From NCBI GenBank assembly GCA_944388995.1, contig CALXKN010000019.1, forward strand, positions 1-34,290: DNA of 34,290 nt, written 5' to 3'. Below are positions 5,775 through 14,125 of this stretch, piece after piece; the stretch's first letter is position 1, and every line of letters begins with the position of its first letter. This DNA is from an uncultured Spirochaetota bacterium (lineage in GTDB: Bacteria > Spirochaetota > Spirochaetia > JAFGXN01). The notes below the pieces were generated by a model, which did not search any database, had not been told where the DNA came from, and saw only the letters and a program-made list of their open reading frames with translations. Both the position numbers and the translations under genes were made by a program.

Positions 5775-8700
5775 TTAAGGAATCGTTACCTCAACCGACT
5801 TTGTCTGAATCGGAGATGATCTGTAATGGGTAAATGTGATTCGAATCTTATTCCCTTGTCGAATCGGGACATTGCCGGTAAAAGTAAAATCCATATTCGT
5901 GTAGTCGTCGGAGATCGTTGTGGTATAGTCGGTATCTCTCGTCAGTTCTTCTTGGGTATCGTTAAGAAAAACATTATAATCCAGATATCCGGGACCGTCG
6001 ATGTTGCTGAAAACAAAAGAGACCGGAATGACCCATTGTTCGTTTGTGTTTTGAGTCGGTGTGCCGGCTGTCGGAGTAAAGGTGCGTTCCCCTTTATTTT
6101 CAACAGTAAAGGCAGCCTGTTTTACGACATTGCCTTTATGGACAATTTGAAGCAGATAGTTTCCTGCACCTTCCGCAGCGGAGAGTCCGCAAACACCGAT
6201 TTTTTCTTCCGCCGTGTAAAATTCATAATAATAGGAAAGAATTTCGACTTCCTTTCCGTCTTTGGTAATTTTCAGATTTTCTGTTTTTGGATCCGAATTG
6301 GCAATATAAAGGAATTCAAACGAAATGCTCGTCTCGTTGGAGTAATATTCGTACGAATTGTATACTGTCAGAGTAGAAACAGTAAGCTGGGTTAATTCCT
6401 CCCAGTTCAGCGTAATCACGGTCGCTTCCGCCGGAACGGAAATGTACCAAATTTCGGCAGTGCCGTCCATCATCTCTTTTCGGGTGGGAACAGTCTTTCC
6501 CGATACCGTTTTTGCCGTAACACTGTCGAGAATCCAGATTTTACCATCGCCGGTCTCTTTTTGGATCATGTATGCATAAAAACAGAATTCTCCGGGAACC
6601 GCCTGATCGGGGAAATAATATTCGTCGTCGTTTGAGGTTCCTCCGTTTTTTTCCCATGTCAGGGTGACGCGAACATCTTCCAGAATCGGATAGAGGACAA
6701 TGTCACCGGTCAGTTTTTCTTTCGGAATGATGCCGCCGTCTTCGTAAACAACAGTTTTTGCCGCCGCATCGGTATCCCATCCTTTGCAAATCATGCCGGG
6801 TTCTCCGGTGTAAAGCGGCAGACGGATTTCTTCGGTATATTCGTTAAAAGTAATCGGTTCCATTTCCGTGCCGGAAAAGGTCACTTTGTATTCTTTGACG
6901 GACTCGGTTCTCCAGTACGCGTAGAATGTCAGATCCGTTTCTTCCACGGGGAAGGTGGAACCCGGCGCCAGAATGTTGGTCTCCGTTGCCGTTGCGGCGG
7001 TGGTTGCCCAGCCGTAAAAAATTTGTCCGTCGGGTGAATTGCTAAACGGATTTTCCGACAGCCGGAAAAATCCGCCGGCATCGACCGTTTCCGTATGGGT
7101 GGAAGGTGTTACGGATTCATGGTTGGCCTTATAAGTGACCGTAATCGTATTGCGTGTCCACACCGCGGTAAAGACCGTATCGGCACTGACGGTGAATTGG
7201 TCACCCGGGTTGTACTGCTTTCCGCCCGTTTTCCAGGCGGTGAAGGTGTAATACTGCCGGGACAGGCCGTCGGCGGAAGGCAGTGTGATGACGGTGCCGG
7301 CTTCGGCGGTCATCGGGGCAACGGTGCCGGTGCCGCCGTCGGTGTTGAAGGTGACTGTGTGCGTTTGAGGGGTTGTCGGGTCACCGCCTTCGGTGAAAGT
7401 CACATTGAAAGAGGCTTCTTTCAAAACTTTGCCGTTGACAATGATTTGCAGCAGATACTGTCCTTCACCCGCCGCAGGGGAAAGTTCGCAATACCCGACT
7501 TTTTCTTCCGCCGTGTAAAATTCATAATGATAAGAAAGAATTTCGACTTCTTTTTCGTCTTTTGTAATTTTGAGATTTCCTTTTGCCGGATCGAAATCGG
7601 CTTTGTAGATAAACCCAAAATCAATTACCGGATCGCCTTCGGTATATTCATAGTCATAAACGGTCAGAGAAGTGACGGTGACATCTGTTTTTTCTTTCCA
7701 GTTCAGCGTAATCACGGTCGCTTCCGCCGGAACGGATATGTGCCAGACTTCGGCAATGCCGTCCATCATCTCTTTTCGGGTGGGAACAGTCTTTCCCGAT
7801 ACCGTTTTTGCCGTAACACTGTCGAGAATCCAGACTTTCCCGTCGCCGCTGTCTTTGGTGACCGCATAGGCCATAAAGAAAAAATCACCGGGAGCGACCC
7901 GATCCGGAAAAGCAGTACTGTCATCGGGAGAGACGACATTTCCGTTTTTTTCCCATGTCAGGGCGACGCGGGTATCTTCCAGAATCGGATAGAGGACAAT
8001 GTTACCGGTCAGAGCCGCTTTCGGAATCGTGCCGCCGTCTTCGTAAACAACAGTTTCTGCTGCCGAATCGGTATCCCATCCTTTGCAAATCATGCCGGGT
8101 TCACCGGTGTAAAGCGGCAGACGGATTTCTTCGGTATATTTGTTAAAAGTAATCGGATCCATTTCCGTGCCGGAAAAGGTTACGGTGTATTCGGTGACGG
8201 ATGTATCGCCCCAGTACGCGTAGAATGTCAGTGCCGTTTCTTCCACGCGGAAGGCGGAACCCGGTGCCAGAATGTCGTCTTCAGTTGCCGTTGCGGAAGT
8301 TGTCCAGCCGTAAAAATACTTTCCGGCCGGAGAAGAATCGAACAGATTTCCGGGCAGAATCAGGTCGGAACCGGCATTGACCCACTGTTCCGTGTCGGAA
8401 ACAGTGTCGTCATTGCTGTCGTAAGTGATCGAAACCTGGTTATGACGCCACGCCGCGGAAAAGACCGTATCGGCCTTCACGGTGTATTTGCTGCCCGCCT
8501 CATAAAAATCCGATCCCGAGATTGTCCAGTAACTGAAAGTGTAGTATTTTCGGGAAAAGGCGGTGCCGTCCGGCAGTGTGATTTCCGTGCCGGCTTTGAC
8601 CTTCATCGGGGCAATGGTGCCGGTTCCGCCGTTGGCGTCGAAAGAAACCGTAAACTCTTTGGCAGTTTCGTTTCCCGATCCGTTGCCGCCTTCGTCCGGC

Positions 8701-8777
8701 CCCGGTTCGGGTGTCGGAGGAGGACATGAAATTAATAATGAAATTAAAAATCCGAGAATAAAAAATGATTTTTTCAT
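5775..8777 (-). CDS. Large InlB B-repeat (Listeria-Bacteroides repeat) surface lipoprotein
   Basis: The start is ATG 8777 (1000 residues): AAGGAG lies 7 bases upstream, and the product opens with a lipoprotein signal MKKSFFILGFLISLLISC, Cys18 being the lipidated residue. A Pro/Gly/Glu linker follows. From residue ~41 come two copies of a ~433-residue unit (about 41-473 and 474-906). Each has three InlB-B/Flg_new type repeats (FDANGGTGTIAPM..GT.ITLP ... Y.F..W ... ADTVF.A.W) and then an immunoglobulin-like part ending TVYDYEYTEG.../YLLQI. Residues ~907-1000 are unique and close with a beta-sandwich-like sequence. Such repeats are found on surface proteins and often mediate attachment or spacing. 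Role here unknown. The two units are very alike at DNA level, so the count may vary between strains. Confidence 0.85.
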   Translation of the reverse strand: MKKSFFILGFLISLLISCPPPTPEPGPDEGGNGSGNETAKEFTVSFDANGGTGTIAPMKVKAGTEITLPDGTAFSRKYYTFSYWTISGSDFYEAGSKYTVKADTVFSAAWRHNQVSITYDSNDDTVSDTEQWVNAGSDLILPGNLFDSSPAGKYFYGWTTSATATEDDILAPGSAFRVEETALTFYAYWGDTSVTEYTVTFSGTEMDPITFNKYTEEIRLPLYTGEPGMICKGWDTDSAAETVVYEDGGTIPKAALTGNIVLYPILEDTRVALTWEKNGNVVSPDDSTAFPDRVAPGDFFFMAYAVTKDSGDGKVWILDSVTAKTVSGKTVPTRKEMMDGIAEVWHISVPAEATVITLNWKEKTDVTVTSLTVYDYEYTEGDPVIDFGFIYKADFDPAKGNLKITKDEKEVEILSYHYEFYTAEEKVGYCELSPAAGEGQYLLQIIVNGKVLKEASFNVTFTEGGDPTTPQTHTVTFNTDGGTGTVAPMTAEAGTVITLPSADGLSRQYYTFTAWKTGGKQYNPGDQFTVSADTVFTAVWTRNTITVTYKANHESVTPSTHTETVDAGGFFRLSENPFSNSPDGQIFYGWATTAATATETNILAPGSTFPVEETDLTFYAYWRTESVKEYKVTFSGTEMEPITFNEYTEEIRLPLYTGEPGMICKGWDTDAAAKTVVYEDGGIIPKEKLTGDIVLYPILEDVRVTLTWEKNGGTSNDDEYYFPDQAVPGEFCFYAYMIQKETGDGKIWILDSVTAKTVSGKTVPTRKEMMDGTAEIWYISVPAEATVITLNWEELTQLTVSTLTVYNSYEYYSNETSISFEFLYIANSDPKTENLKITKDGKEVEILSYYYEFYTAEEKIGVCGLSAAEGAGNYLLQIVHKGNVVKQAAFTVENKGERTFTPTAGTPTQNTNEQWVIPVSFVFSNIDGPGYLDYNVFLNDTQEELTRDTDYTTTISDDYTNMDFTFTGNVPIRQGNKIRITFTHYRSSPIQTKSVEVTIP
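6060..8660. repeat. ~1.3-kb internal tandem duplication in the lipoprotein gene
   Basis: Matching blocks lie ~1296-1299 bases apart throughout, for example the segment around 6771 and the one around 8070, or 6411 and 7707, with only scattered substitutions. The offset is a multiple of three, so the frame is kept. Some blocks look over 90% identical, indicating recent duplication or gene conversion. Confidence 0.85.
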
Positions 8778-8795
8778 AAACAACTCCTTGTAGTG

Positions 8796-8824
8796 AGTAT
8801 AATACTCATTTAAAATGAATTCAA
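8796..8824 (-). promoter_or_regulatory. Sigma70-type promoter of the lipoprotein gene
   Basis: Minus strand: TTGAAT (8824-8819), exactly 17 bases, TATACT (8801-8796), followed by a short leader with AAGGAG before ATG 8777. Confidence 0.75.
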
Positions 8825-8834
8825 GGGAGTGTGG

Positions 8835-8875
8835 AAATTTTATGAAAAAAACCGGCTTCCGAAGAAGCCGGCCGG
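8835..8875. repeat. 41-bp terminator repeat, copy 2
   Basis: Same 41 bases as 5705-5745 except one base at the hairpin foot. Here it lies upstream of the lipoprotein promoter and downstream of the ATPase gene. Confidence 0.85.
8845..8871 (-). terminator. Intrinsic terminator of the P-type ATPase gene
   Basis: Leftward CCGGCTTC (8871-8864), 4-base loop, GAAGCCGG (8859-8852), then seven T (8851-8845). It lies about 20 bases past the ATPase stop codon. Confidence 0.85.
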
Positions 8876-8890
8876 GTTGAAGGAAAAAGA

Positions 8891-11605
8891 TTATCTCGAA
8901 CGGAGGCGTCGTCCCAGCCGAACCGCCAGTTTGATGATTTCGTCGAACACAATGATTGAGAAGCCGACAGCGGCAATATAACCCCACTGCGTTAATGTCA
9001 GCGGAACAGTTTTGAAGACCGCGCCGCCGAATTGAGTGATGATGATTTGCAGGGCAAAGGTAAGAACAAACATTCCCAGCAGCAGTTTGTTGCGGAAAAG
9101 TCCGTTAAAGAGAATGGAACGGGCGGAGAGATCGCGGCTGTTGAGAGCGTTGAAGAGCTGAAAGACGACAAAGAGAGTAAAGAGAATTGTCGGAACCTGT
9201 TCGGGCGAGGCAGGAATGAAGCGGGTCGCTTCAAACGACTGGGAAAGGACGACGAGGGTAATGAAAAGACCGTTGACAAGGATGCGCGTCAGCATTTGCG
9301 TTGAGATGATAAAGGCGTTGCGCGGTGTCGGTTTTTCTTTCATCAAATCGGGCGAGATAGGCTCCAATCCAAGCGTCAATCCGGGAGGGCCGTCCATAAT
9401 CAGATTAATCCAAAGGATTTGCAGCGCGGTAAACGGCGATTTCAATCCGGCCAGGACGGAAATGAGGACAACGAGAACCGACGAGACGTTGACTGTCAGC
9501 TGAAACTGAATGAAGCGCTGAAAGTTTTTGTAGATACCGCGTCCCCAATGGATCGCTTTGACGATGGTTGCGAACGAATCATCCAACAAAATGATGTCGG
9601 CAGCCTCCTTGGAGACTTCCGTACCGCTGATCCCCATAGCGATGCCGACGTCGGCGTTTTTGATGGCGGGAGCGTCGTTGATACCGTCTCCCGTGACGGC
9701 GACAACGTTGCCTTGCTTTTTCAGCAGGTTAACGATTCTCATTTTGATGGTCGGCGTACTGCGGGCGATAACGCGAATGCGCGGCAGAAGGTCGCTGAGC
9801 GCCTTGTCATCCAGTTCTTCAAGGAGGTGCGCTTCGTAGGCGGCATGGTCGGCATCCAGCAGGTGAAGTTCGTCGGCGATTGCCGAAGCGGTGACGATGT
9901 TGTCGCCGGTCAGAATTTTAATGTCGACGCCGGCGCTGCGGCTTTGGAGAACGGCGTCGTAAACTTCTTTGCGCAGCGGGTCGGCAATTGCGGAGAATCC
10001 GTCAAAGATCAGATCCGATTCGATTTGCGCACGTTCGGCGGCACAGTCCTTTGGAATTTCCGTCTGTTTGTGGGCGAATCCCAGAACACGTTTCGCCTGC
10101 TTTTGGAATGCAGCGATTTGTTCATCCAATTTTTTGCGCAGCGCTTCGGTCAGCGGCTCCGTTTTGCCGTTGATGAGAGCCGAGGTGCACATCGACAGAA
10201 TCTTTTCGGGACTTCCTTTTGTATAAACCGTCGCTTTGCCGTTGTCTTTGACCAGCGTTGTCATGTTTTTGGTCTCCGAACTGAACGGAAAAACAAAGAT
10301 TTTTTCTTTTTGTTCTCGAACCGTCCGATACTCGGGTAAGCCGGCGGCTTTTCCGTAGGCGGTCAGCAGCGCCGATTCGGTCGGGTTTCCGACAAAACGG
10401 GTGCCGGTTTCGGTTTTTTCCAAATCGGCCGCACTGTTGACGCAGATATTGTCGGCGAAAAAGCCGGCGGTCAGCGTTTCGGGTTTGATGAGAACTCCGT
10501 CGCAGAAGATGTCGGTGACAGTCATACGGTTTTCGGTCAGCGTGCCGGTTTTATCGGAGCAGATAACGTTGACACAGCCGATGGTTTCGCAGGCAACAAG
10601 CTTCTTTACCAAGGCGTTTTTCTTCGACATTTTGATGACGTTGATGGCCAGTGAAACGGCGACCATTGTCGGCAGACCTTCGGGAACAGCGGCGACGATT
10701 AAGACGATCGACGAAATGAACGCCTCCGAAATGACCTGAAAAGCGGCGGTTCCCGATGTAAAAGCGCCGGAAATACCTGCGTAAACGACTTGAATGATGA
10801 AAACCAATGCCGAAATCGAGGCGCCGATAACGGTAATGATTTTTCCGAGGCGTGAGAGTTTCTCCTGGATAGGAATGGTCTCCTGTTCGTTTTTAGTCAG
10901 TTCCTGAGCAATTTTCCCGAATTCCGTGTCGTCTCCGATGGAAGTGACGACCATTTTTCCGTTGCCCGCGGTAACGAAACAGCCGGAGTAAACGCAGTTG
11001 CGCCGTTCTGCCAATGCGGTTTTTTCGTTTTCAAACAGCAGTTCGGGATCTTTTTTGACTGCGGCGCTTTCGCCGGTCAAAGCCGATTCATCGACGGTCA
11101 GTCCGTTGCCTTCAAAGAGGCGGCCGTCGGCAGGAATTTTGTTCCCCGTTTCAAGAACGACAACATCGCCGGGAACCAATTCGCTTTGGTCGATCAGCGT
11201 CGCTTTTCCGCTGCGGATAACACGGACTTTGAAGTCATCTTTCATCTTGTTCAGCGCTTCAAACGCTTTTCGGCTGCGGCCTTCCATAATCAGCGAAATA
11301 CCGACTGAAAGGGAAATGGCGATGAAGATGCCGGCGCACTCGATGAACTCCGTATGTTCGCCGATGATCGCGCGGAAGATGTTGACGCCGAGGGTGATGA
11401 AAAGCGCAACCAGCAGCAAAATCATCATCGGTTCGGCGAGCGCCGATAAAAGCCGTTTCCAAAACGGAACCGGCGGACGGCGGCTGAACTCGTTTTTGCC
11501 GTAGCGTTCACGACGGTTTTCGATTTCCGCATCGGAAAGGCCGTTCTGAAGAGTGACGTCCAGCCGGCGCGCCACCTCTTCGGCTTTCAGCATAAATGCA
11601 TTCAT
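8891..11605 (-). CDS. P-type cation ATPase, PMCA/Ca2+ type, probable Mn2+ or Ca2+ exporter
   Basis: ATG 11605 follows AAGGAG; 904 residues, full length for a P2-type ATPase. Seen in order: N-terminal cation-ATPase segment, actuator motif TGES (177-180), M4 motif AAVPEGLP (PEG at 308-310), phosphorylation loop DKTGTLT with Asp351, nucleotide-domain motif YTKGSPEKIL, TGDN and GDGINDAP hinge motifs, then C-terminal membrane helices with IQFQLTVNVSS (M5) and LWINLIMDGPPGLTLGLEP (M6). The M4-M6 residues resemble Ca2+ pumps. The leader carries a yybP-ykoY Mn2+ riboswitch with terminator, so I infer that it is induced by Mn2+ and exports Mn2+ (or Ca2+ and Mn2+), as for Lactococcus YoaB. It acts in the inner membrane using ATP. 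Single-gene unit with its own promoter and terminator. Confidence 0.9.
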   Translation of the reverse strand: MNAFMLKAEEVARRLDVTLQNGLSDAEIENRRERYGKNEFSRRPPVPFWKRLLSALAEPMMILLLVALFITLGVNIFRAIIGEHTEFIECAGIFIAISLSVGISLIMEGRSRKAFEALNKMKDDFKVRVIRSGKATLIDQSELVPGDVVVLETGNKIPADGRLFEGNGLTVDESALTGESAAVKKDPELLFENEKTALAERRNCVYSGCFVTAGNGKMVVTSIGDDTEFGKIAQELTKNEQETIPIQEKLSRLGKIITVIGASISALVFIIQVVYAGISGAFTSGTAAFQVISEAFISSIVLIVAAVPEGLPTMVAVSLAINVIKMSKKNALVKKLVACETIGCVNVICSDKTGTLTENRMTVTDIFCDGVLIKPETLTAGFFADNICVNSAADLEKTETGTRFVGNPTESALLTAYGKAAGLPEYRTVREQKEKIFVFPFSSETKNMTTLVKDNGKATVYTKGSPEKILSMCTSALINGKTEPLTEALRKKLDEQIAAFQKQAKRVLGFAHKQTEIPKDCAAERAQIESDLIFDGFSAIADPLRKEVYDAVLQSRSAGVDIKILTGDNIVTASAIADELHLLDADHAAYEAHLLEELDDKALSDLLPRIRVIARSTPTIKMRIVNLLKKQGNVVAVTGDGINDAPAIKNADVGIAMGISGTEVSKEAADIILLDDSFATIVKAIHWGRGIYKNFQRFIQFQLTVNVSSVLVVLISVLAGLKSPFTALQILWINLIMDGPPGLTLGLEPISPDLMKEKPTPRNAFIISTQMLTRILVNGLFITLVVLSQSFEATRFIPASPEQVPTILFTLFVVFQLFNALNSRDLSARSILFNGLFRNKLLLGMFVLTFALQIIITQFGGAVFKTVPLTLTQWGYIAAVGFSIIVFDEIIKLAVRLGRRLRSR

Positions 11606-11634
11606 GTGGTTTCTCCTTAAAATAAATAAAAGTC

Positions 11635-11688
11635 AAAAAAAAGAGACTTTTAGCCTGATCGTCCCCCGACGGTCACGCTAAAAGTCTC
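11635..11688 (-). terminator. Riboswitch expression-platform terminator
   Basis: Minus strand: GAGACTTTTAGC (11688-11677) pairs perfectly with GCTAAAAGTCTC (11654-11643), a 12-bp stem, and eight T follow (11642-11635). It lies between the aptamer and the ATPase start codon. The 5' arm overlaps the 3' strand of aptamer helix P1, so aptamer and terminator exclude each other. Confidence 0.9.
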
Positions 11689-11770
11689 GTCACCTTAAAG
11701 GTTCCCAAACCCAGCCGTAAATACGGCTTGCTGTTGAATTTGGAATTTCGACTACTCCCCTTTAGTGTTT
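11677..11770 (-). ncRNA. yybP-ykoY manganese riboswitch
   Basis: On the minus strand the leader begins CACTAAAGGGGAGTAGTC (from ~11768) and later has GGTGACGAGACTTTTAGCGTG (ending ~11674). The GGGGAGUAG loop and the GACGAGACuuu 3' element are the two conserved Mn2+-binding segments of the yybP-ykoY class. Between them are a GCCGTATTTACGGC hairpin and an AACCTTTAAGGTG hairpin, giving the expected multi-branched fold. P1 pairs CACTAAAG with CTTTTAGCGTG. Ligand binding should stabilise P1, block the terminator and switch the ATPase gene on, as established for this class. Confidence 0.9.
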
Positions 11771-11772
11771 TC

Positions 11773-11801
11773 AATTTACGGATATTTTGACGGAATGTCA
11801 A
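11773..11801 (-). promoter_or_regulatory. Sigma70-type promoter for the riboswitch-ATPase transcript
   Basis: Minus strand: consensus TTGACA (11801-11796), 17 bases, TAAATT (11778-11773). The predicted start falls a few bases before the riboswitch. Confidence 0.8.
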
Positions 11802-11844
11802 GCCGTGTTGATTAAATTTTGATGAAAAAGCGTTCTCAAACATC

Positions 11845-11874
11845 TTGAAACTCTTCCTTGTCTTACTGTATGGT
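11845..11874 (+). promoter_or_regulatory. Probable promoter of the first MATE gene
   Basis: TTGAAA (11845-11850), 18-base spacer, TATGGT (11869-11874), about 70 bases before ATG 11948. The -10 is only a moderate match. Confidence 0.4.
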
Positions 11875-11947
11875 AAAACCGGAGGGTGATGCCGCGTTGT
11901 TTTGCGGCGTGCGGCTGCGGACAGAAGTTCGCACCGGAGAGGTTTTT

Positions 11948-13300
11948 ATGGAAGCTTCGATCAGAAAACCGCCTTTGTTTACCGGGAAATATCTTTTTTA
12001 TCTCATTGTTCCGCTGATGATCGAGCAGGTGTTGGCTGTCACTATCGGTTTTGCCGACACTATCATGGTAGCTCGCGTCGGTGAGTCGGCTGTTTCGGCG
12101 GTGGCGTTGGTTGACAGCGTTAACATTCTCATCATTCAGATATTTGCGGCGTTGGCAACCGGCGGTGCAGTCATTTGTTCGCAATATTTGGGACGTAAAG
12201 ACTTTGACAGCGCTCAGACGGCGGCGCGTCAGCTGATTTTGATCACAGGTGTCGCCGGCATTGTTTTAATGGTTCTCCTTCTGCCGCTGCACCAACTGAT
12301 TTTGAATTTTCTTTTCGGTCATGTCGAAGAAGCGGTAATGATTCAGGCTAGGCAGTATTTTGTGCTGTCGCTGCTGTCGTATCCGTTTCTGGGGCTTTAT
12401 AACTCGGGGGCGGCGCTTTTTCGTTCCATGGGAAACAGCCGCATTTCCATGCAGACGGCGCTGCTGATGAACATCATCAACATCGGCGGCAACGCGATTT
12501 TGATTTTTAAATTCGAAATGGGCGTCGTCGGAGCGGGAACGGCGTCCCTTGTTTCGCGGGCGGTTTCGGCTATTGTGATTTTGTCGCTGCTCTTTTTTAA
12601 GCCTTACGATCTGCAAATTCGGCGGCTGTTTGCCGGCGGATTTCGTCCGCAAATGATTCGAAGGATTCTTGGAGTAGGAATTCCTGCCGGTGTGGAAGGC
12701 GGTTTGTTTCAAGCCGGAAAGCTGACAGTTCAGCGTTTTGTCACTCTTTTCGGAACGGCCGCCATCGCTGCGAATGCTGTCGCCAACACCATGGCGACCA
12801 TTGCCAACATTCCCGGAATGGCGATTTCACTGGCGATGATTACGGTTGTCGGTCAGTGCATGGGAGCTGAAGAACACGATCAGGCACAGCGGTATGCGCT
12901 GCGGCTTTTGGGAATCGTTGCGCTTTTGAACGGTCTCATCTGTTTGTGTCTCTTTTTTTCCGCCGAATCGTTGGCTGCGGTTTTTCATTTGAGGAATGAA
13001 GCGTCCGATTTAGCGGTTTCTCTGCTGCGCGTGTTTGCTCTTTTTTCCATTGTGTTTTGGCCGCCGGCGTTTTCGCTGCCAAACGCGTTGAGGGCTGCCG
13101 GTGACGTAAAGCTGACTATGACAACTTCCATTGTCTCAATGTTTCTGTTTCGCATCGGGCTTTGTTTTTTCTTTTACAAATACACAGATTTCGGCGTTGC
13201 CGGAATTTGGTACGCGATGTATGTCGATTGGATTTGCCGCTCGATCGTTTTTGTTTGGCGTTTCTTTTCCGGCAAATGGAAAAGTATTAAAATTGTATAA
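11948..13300 (+). CDS. MATE-family multidrug efflux transporter
   Basis: ATG 11948 is chosen because GGAGAGG ends 5 bases upstream and the product then begins MEASIRKPPLFTGKYLFYLIVPLMIEQ, a normal MATE N-terminus; an upstream ATG (11870) only adds a non-homologous tail. The 450-residue protein has twelve hydrophobic segments in two halves, with family motifs such as GFADTIMVARVGESAVSAVAL near residue 40 and RAVSAI, NAVANTMA and AGDVKLTM in the second half. MATE pumps use Na+ or H+ gradients to export drugs or metabolites through the inner membrane. It is followed after 6 bases by a DUF2238-like gene and then a second MATE, so the three are probably cotranscribed. Substrate unknown. Confidence 0.85.
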   Translation: MEASIRKPPLFTGKYLFYLIVPLMIEQVLAVTIGFADTIMVARVGESAVSAVALVDSVNILIIQIFAALATGGAVICSQYLGRKDFDSAQTAARQLILITGVAGIVLMVLLLPLHQLILNFLFGHVEEAVMIQARQYFVLSLLSYPFLGLYNSGAALFRSMGNSRISMQTALLMNIINIGGNAILIFKFEMGVVGAGTASLVSRAVSAIVILSLLFFKPYDLQIRRLFAGGFRPQMIRRILGVGIPAGVEGGLFQAGKLTVQRFVTLFGTAAIAANAVANTMATIANIPGMAISLAMITVVGQCMGAEEHDQAQRYALRLLGIVALLNGLICLCLFFSAESLAAVFHLRNEASDLAVSLLRVFALFSIVFWPPAFSLPNALRAAGDVKLTMTTSIVSMFLFRIGLCFFFYKYTDFGVAGIWYAMYVDWICRSIVFVWRFFSGKWKSIKIV

Positions 13301-13306
13301 TATGGT

Positions 13307-14125
13307 ATGAAAAGAAAAGTGAAAAGATTTTTTCAAAAGTGGCGGGAAGTTTTTAAGGAACACAAAGTTCTCTTTTTTGTCGATCTTTTTTTTATTGTCG
13401 GCGTTCTTGTTGTTGCTGTTTCTCAGTTCTTTAACGAAAACTATTATGACGTTTTTCTCTGTTTTATCACGTTTATCATGTTTCTGATTCCGCCGATGGT
13501 GTCGCGTCATTCGAAGGTCTATCTTCCCGACGCGCTGCAAATCATCATCGTGATTTTCATCTTTTCCGCTCAGATTTTGGGTGAAATCAGAGAATATTAT
13601 CTTTATTACTCGTTTTGGGATACGGCGCTCCATACCGTCAACGGTTTTTTGTGCGGCGTTATCGGGTTTGCGATTGTTAACCTTCTGCATAACAACGACC
13701 GTTTTTTTATTTCGCTCTCACCGTTGTTTATGGCGATGTTTGGATTTTGTTTTTCGGTGACCATCGGCGTTTTTTGGGAATTTATCGAGTTTTCGATGGA
13801 TGTGATTTTTCATACCGATATGCAGAAAGACGTTTTTCTCGATTCGGTTTCATCGATTTTGCTGAATCCTGAAGGAACAAACGACGCCGTTACGGTAAAA
13901 GTGTCGGAAATGGTTTTAAACGGCGGTGAATACACTTTTGGCGGTTACATCGATATCGGCTTAATTGATACAATGAAAGATTTGTTTGTTGACTTTTTCG
14001 GCGCTCTGCTGTCGGGGATCATCGGTTATTTCTATGCAAAAGACGAATCGAAGAATCGCATTTTCGGCGAATTGATGCCGCGGGTAAAGGATAAATTTCA
14101 TAAACGAAAAGGAAAATCCGAATGA
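13307..14125 (+). CDS. DUF2238/YjdF-like integral membrane protein
   Basis: The 272-residue product has about six membrane segments between a basic N-terminal tail (MKRKVKRFFQKW) and a Lys-rich C-terminus. The motifs WDTALHTVNGFLCGVIGF (~residue 104) and GVFWEFIEFSMDVIF (~160), with conserved His, Gly, Glu and Asp in membrane segments, follow the DUF2238/YjdF pattern (D...H...G, WE..EF..D). Members lack a defined function. ATG 13307 lies 6 bases after the upstream MATE gene without a strong ribosome site, suggesting translational coupling. Its last four bases (ATGA) are shared with the second MATE gene. The sandwich between two MATE genes hints at a linked transport role, which is inference. 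Confidence 0.7.
   Translation: MKRKVKRFFQKWREVFKEHKVLFFVDLFFIVGVLVVAVSQFFNENYYDVFLCFITFIMFLIPPMVSRHSKVYLPDALQIIIVIFIFSAQILGEIREYYLYYSFWDTALHTVNGFLCGVIGFAIVNLLHNNDRFFISLSPLFMAMFGFCFSVTIGVFWEFIEFSMDVIFHTDMQKDVFLDSVSSILLNPEGTNDAVTVKVSEMVLNGGEYTFGGYIDIGLIDTMKDLFVDFFGALLSGIIGYFYAKDESKNRIFGELMPRVKDKFHKRKGKSE

Noticed and set aside
7095-8729. 544-codon open frame antisense to the lipoprotein gene
   Set aside because: It mirrors the codon pattern of the repeated lipoprotein gene, lacks a ribosome site, and its Arg/Gly/Phe-rich product shows no family; the minus-strand gene has promoter, signal peptide and terminator.
9419-10339. 306-codon frame antisense to the P-type ATPase gene
   Set aside because: Shadow of a conserved ATPase gene; no start signals or family.
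11858-11947. N-terminal extension of the first MATE protein
   Set aside because: The upstream start has no ribosome site and adds 30 residues unlike MATE proteins, whereas ATG 11948 has GGAGAGG.
13296-13301. TATAAT just before the DUF2238 gene as a separate promoter
   Set aside because: No -35 element at the right distance, and it sits inside the end of the upstream MATE gene; cotranscription is simpler.
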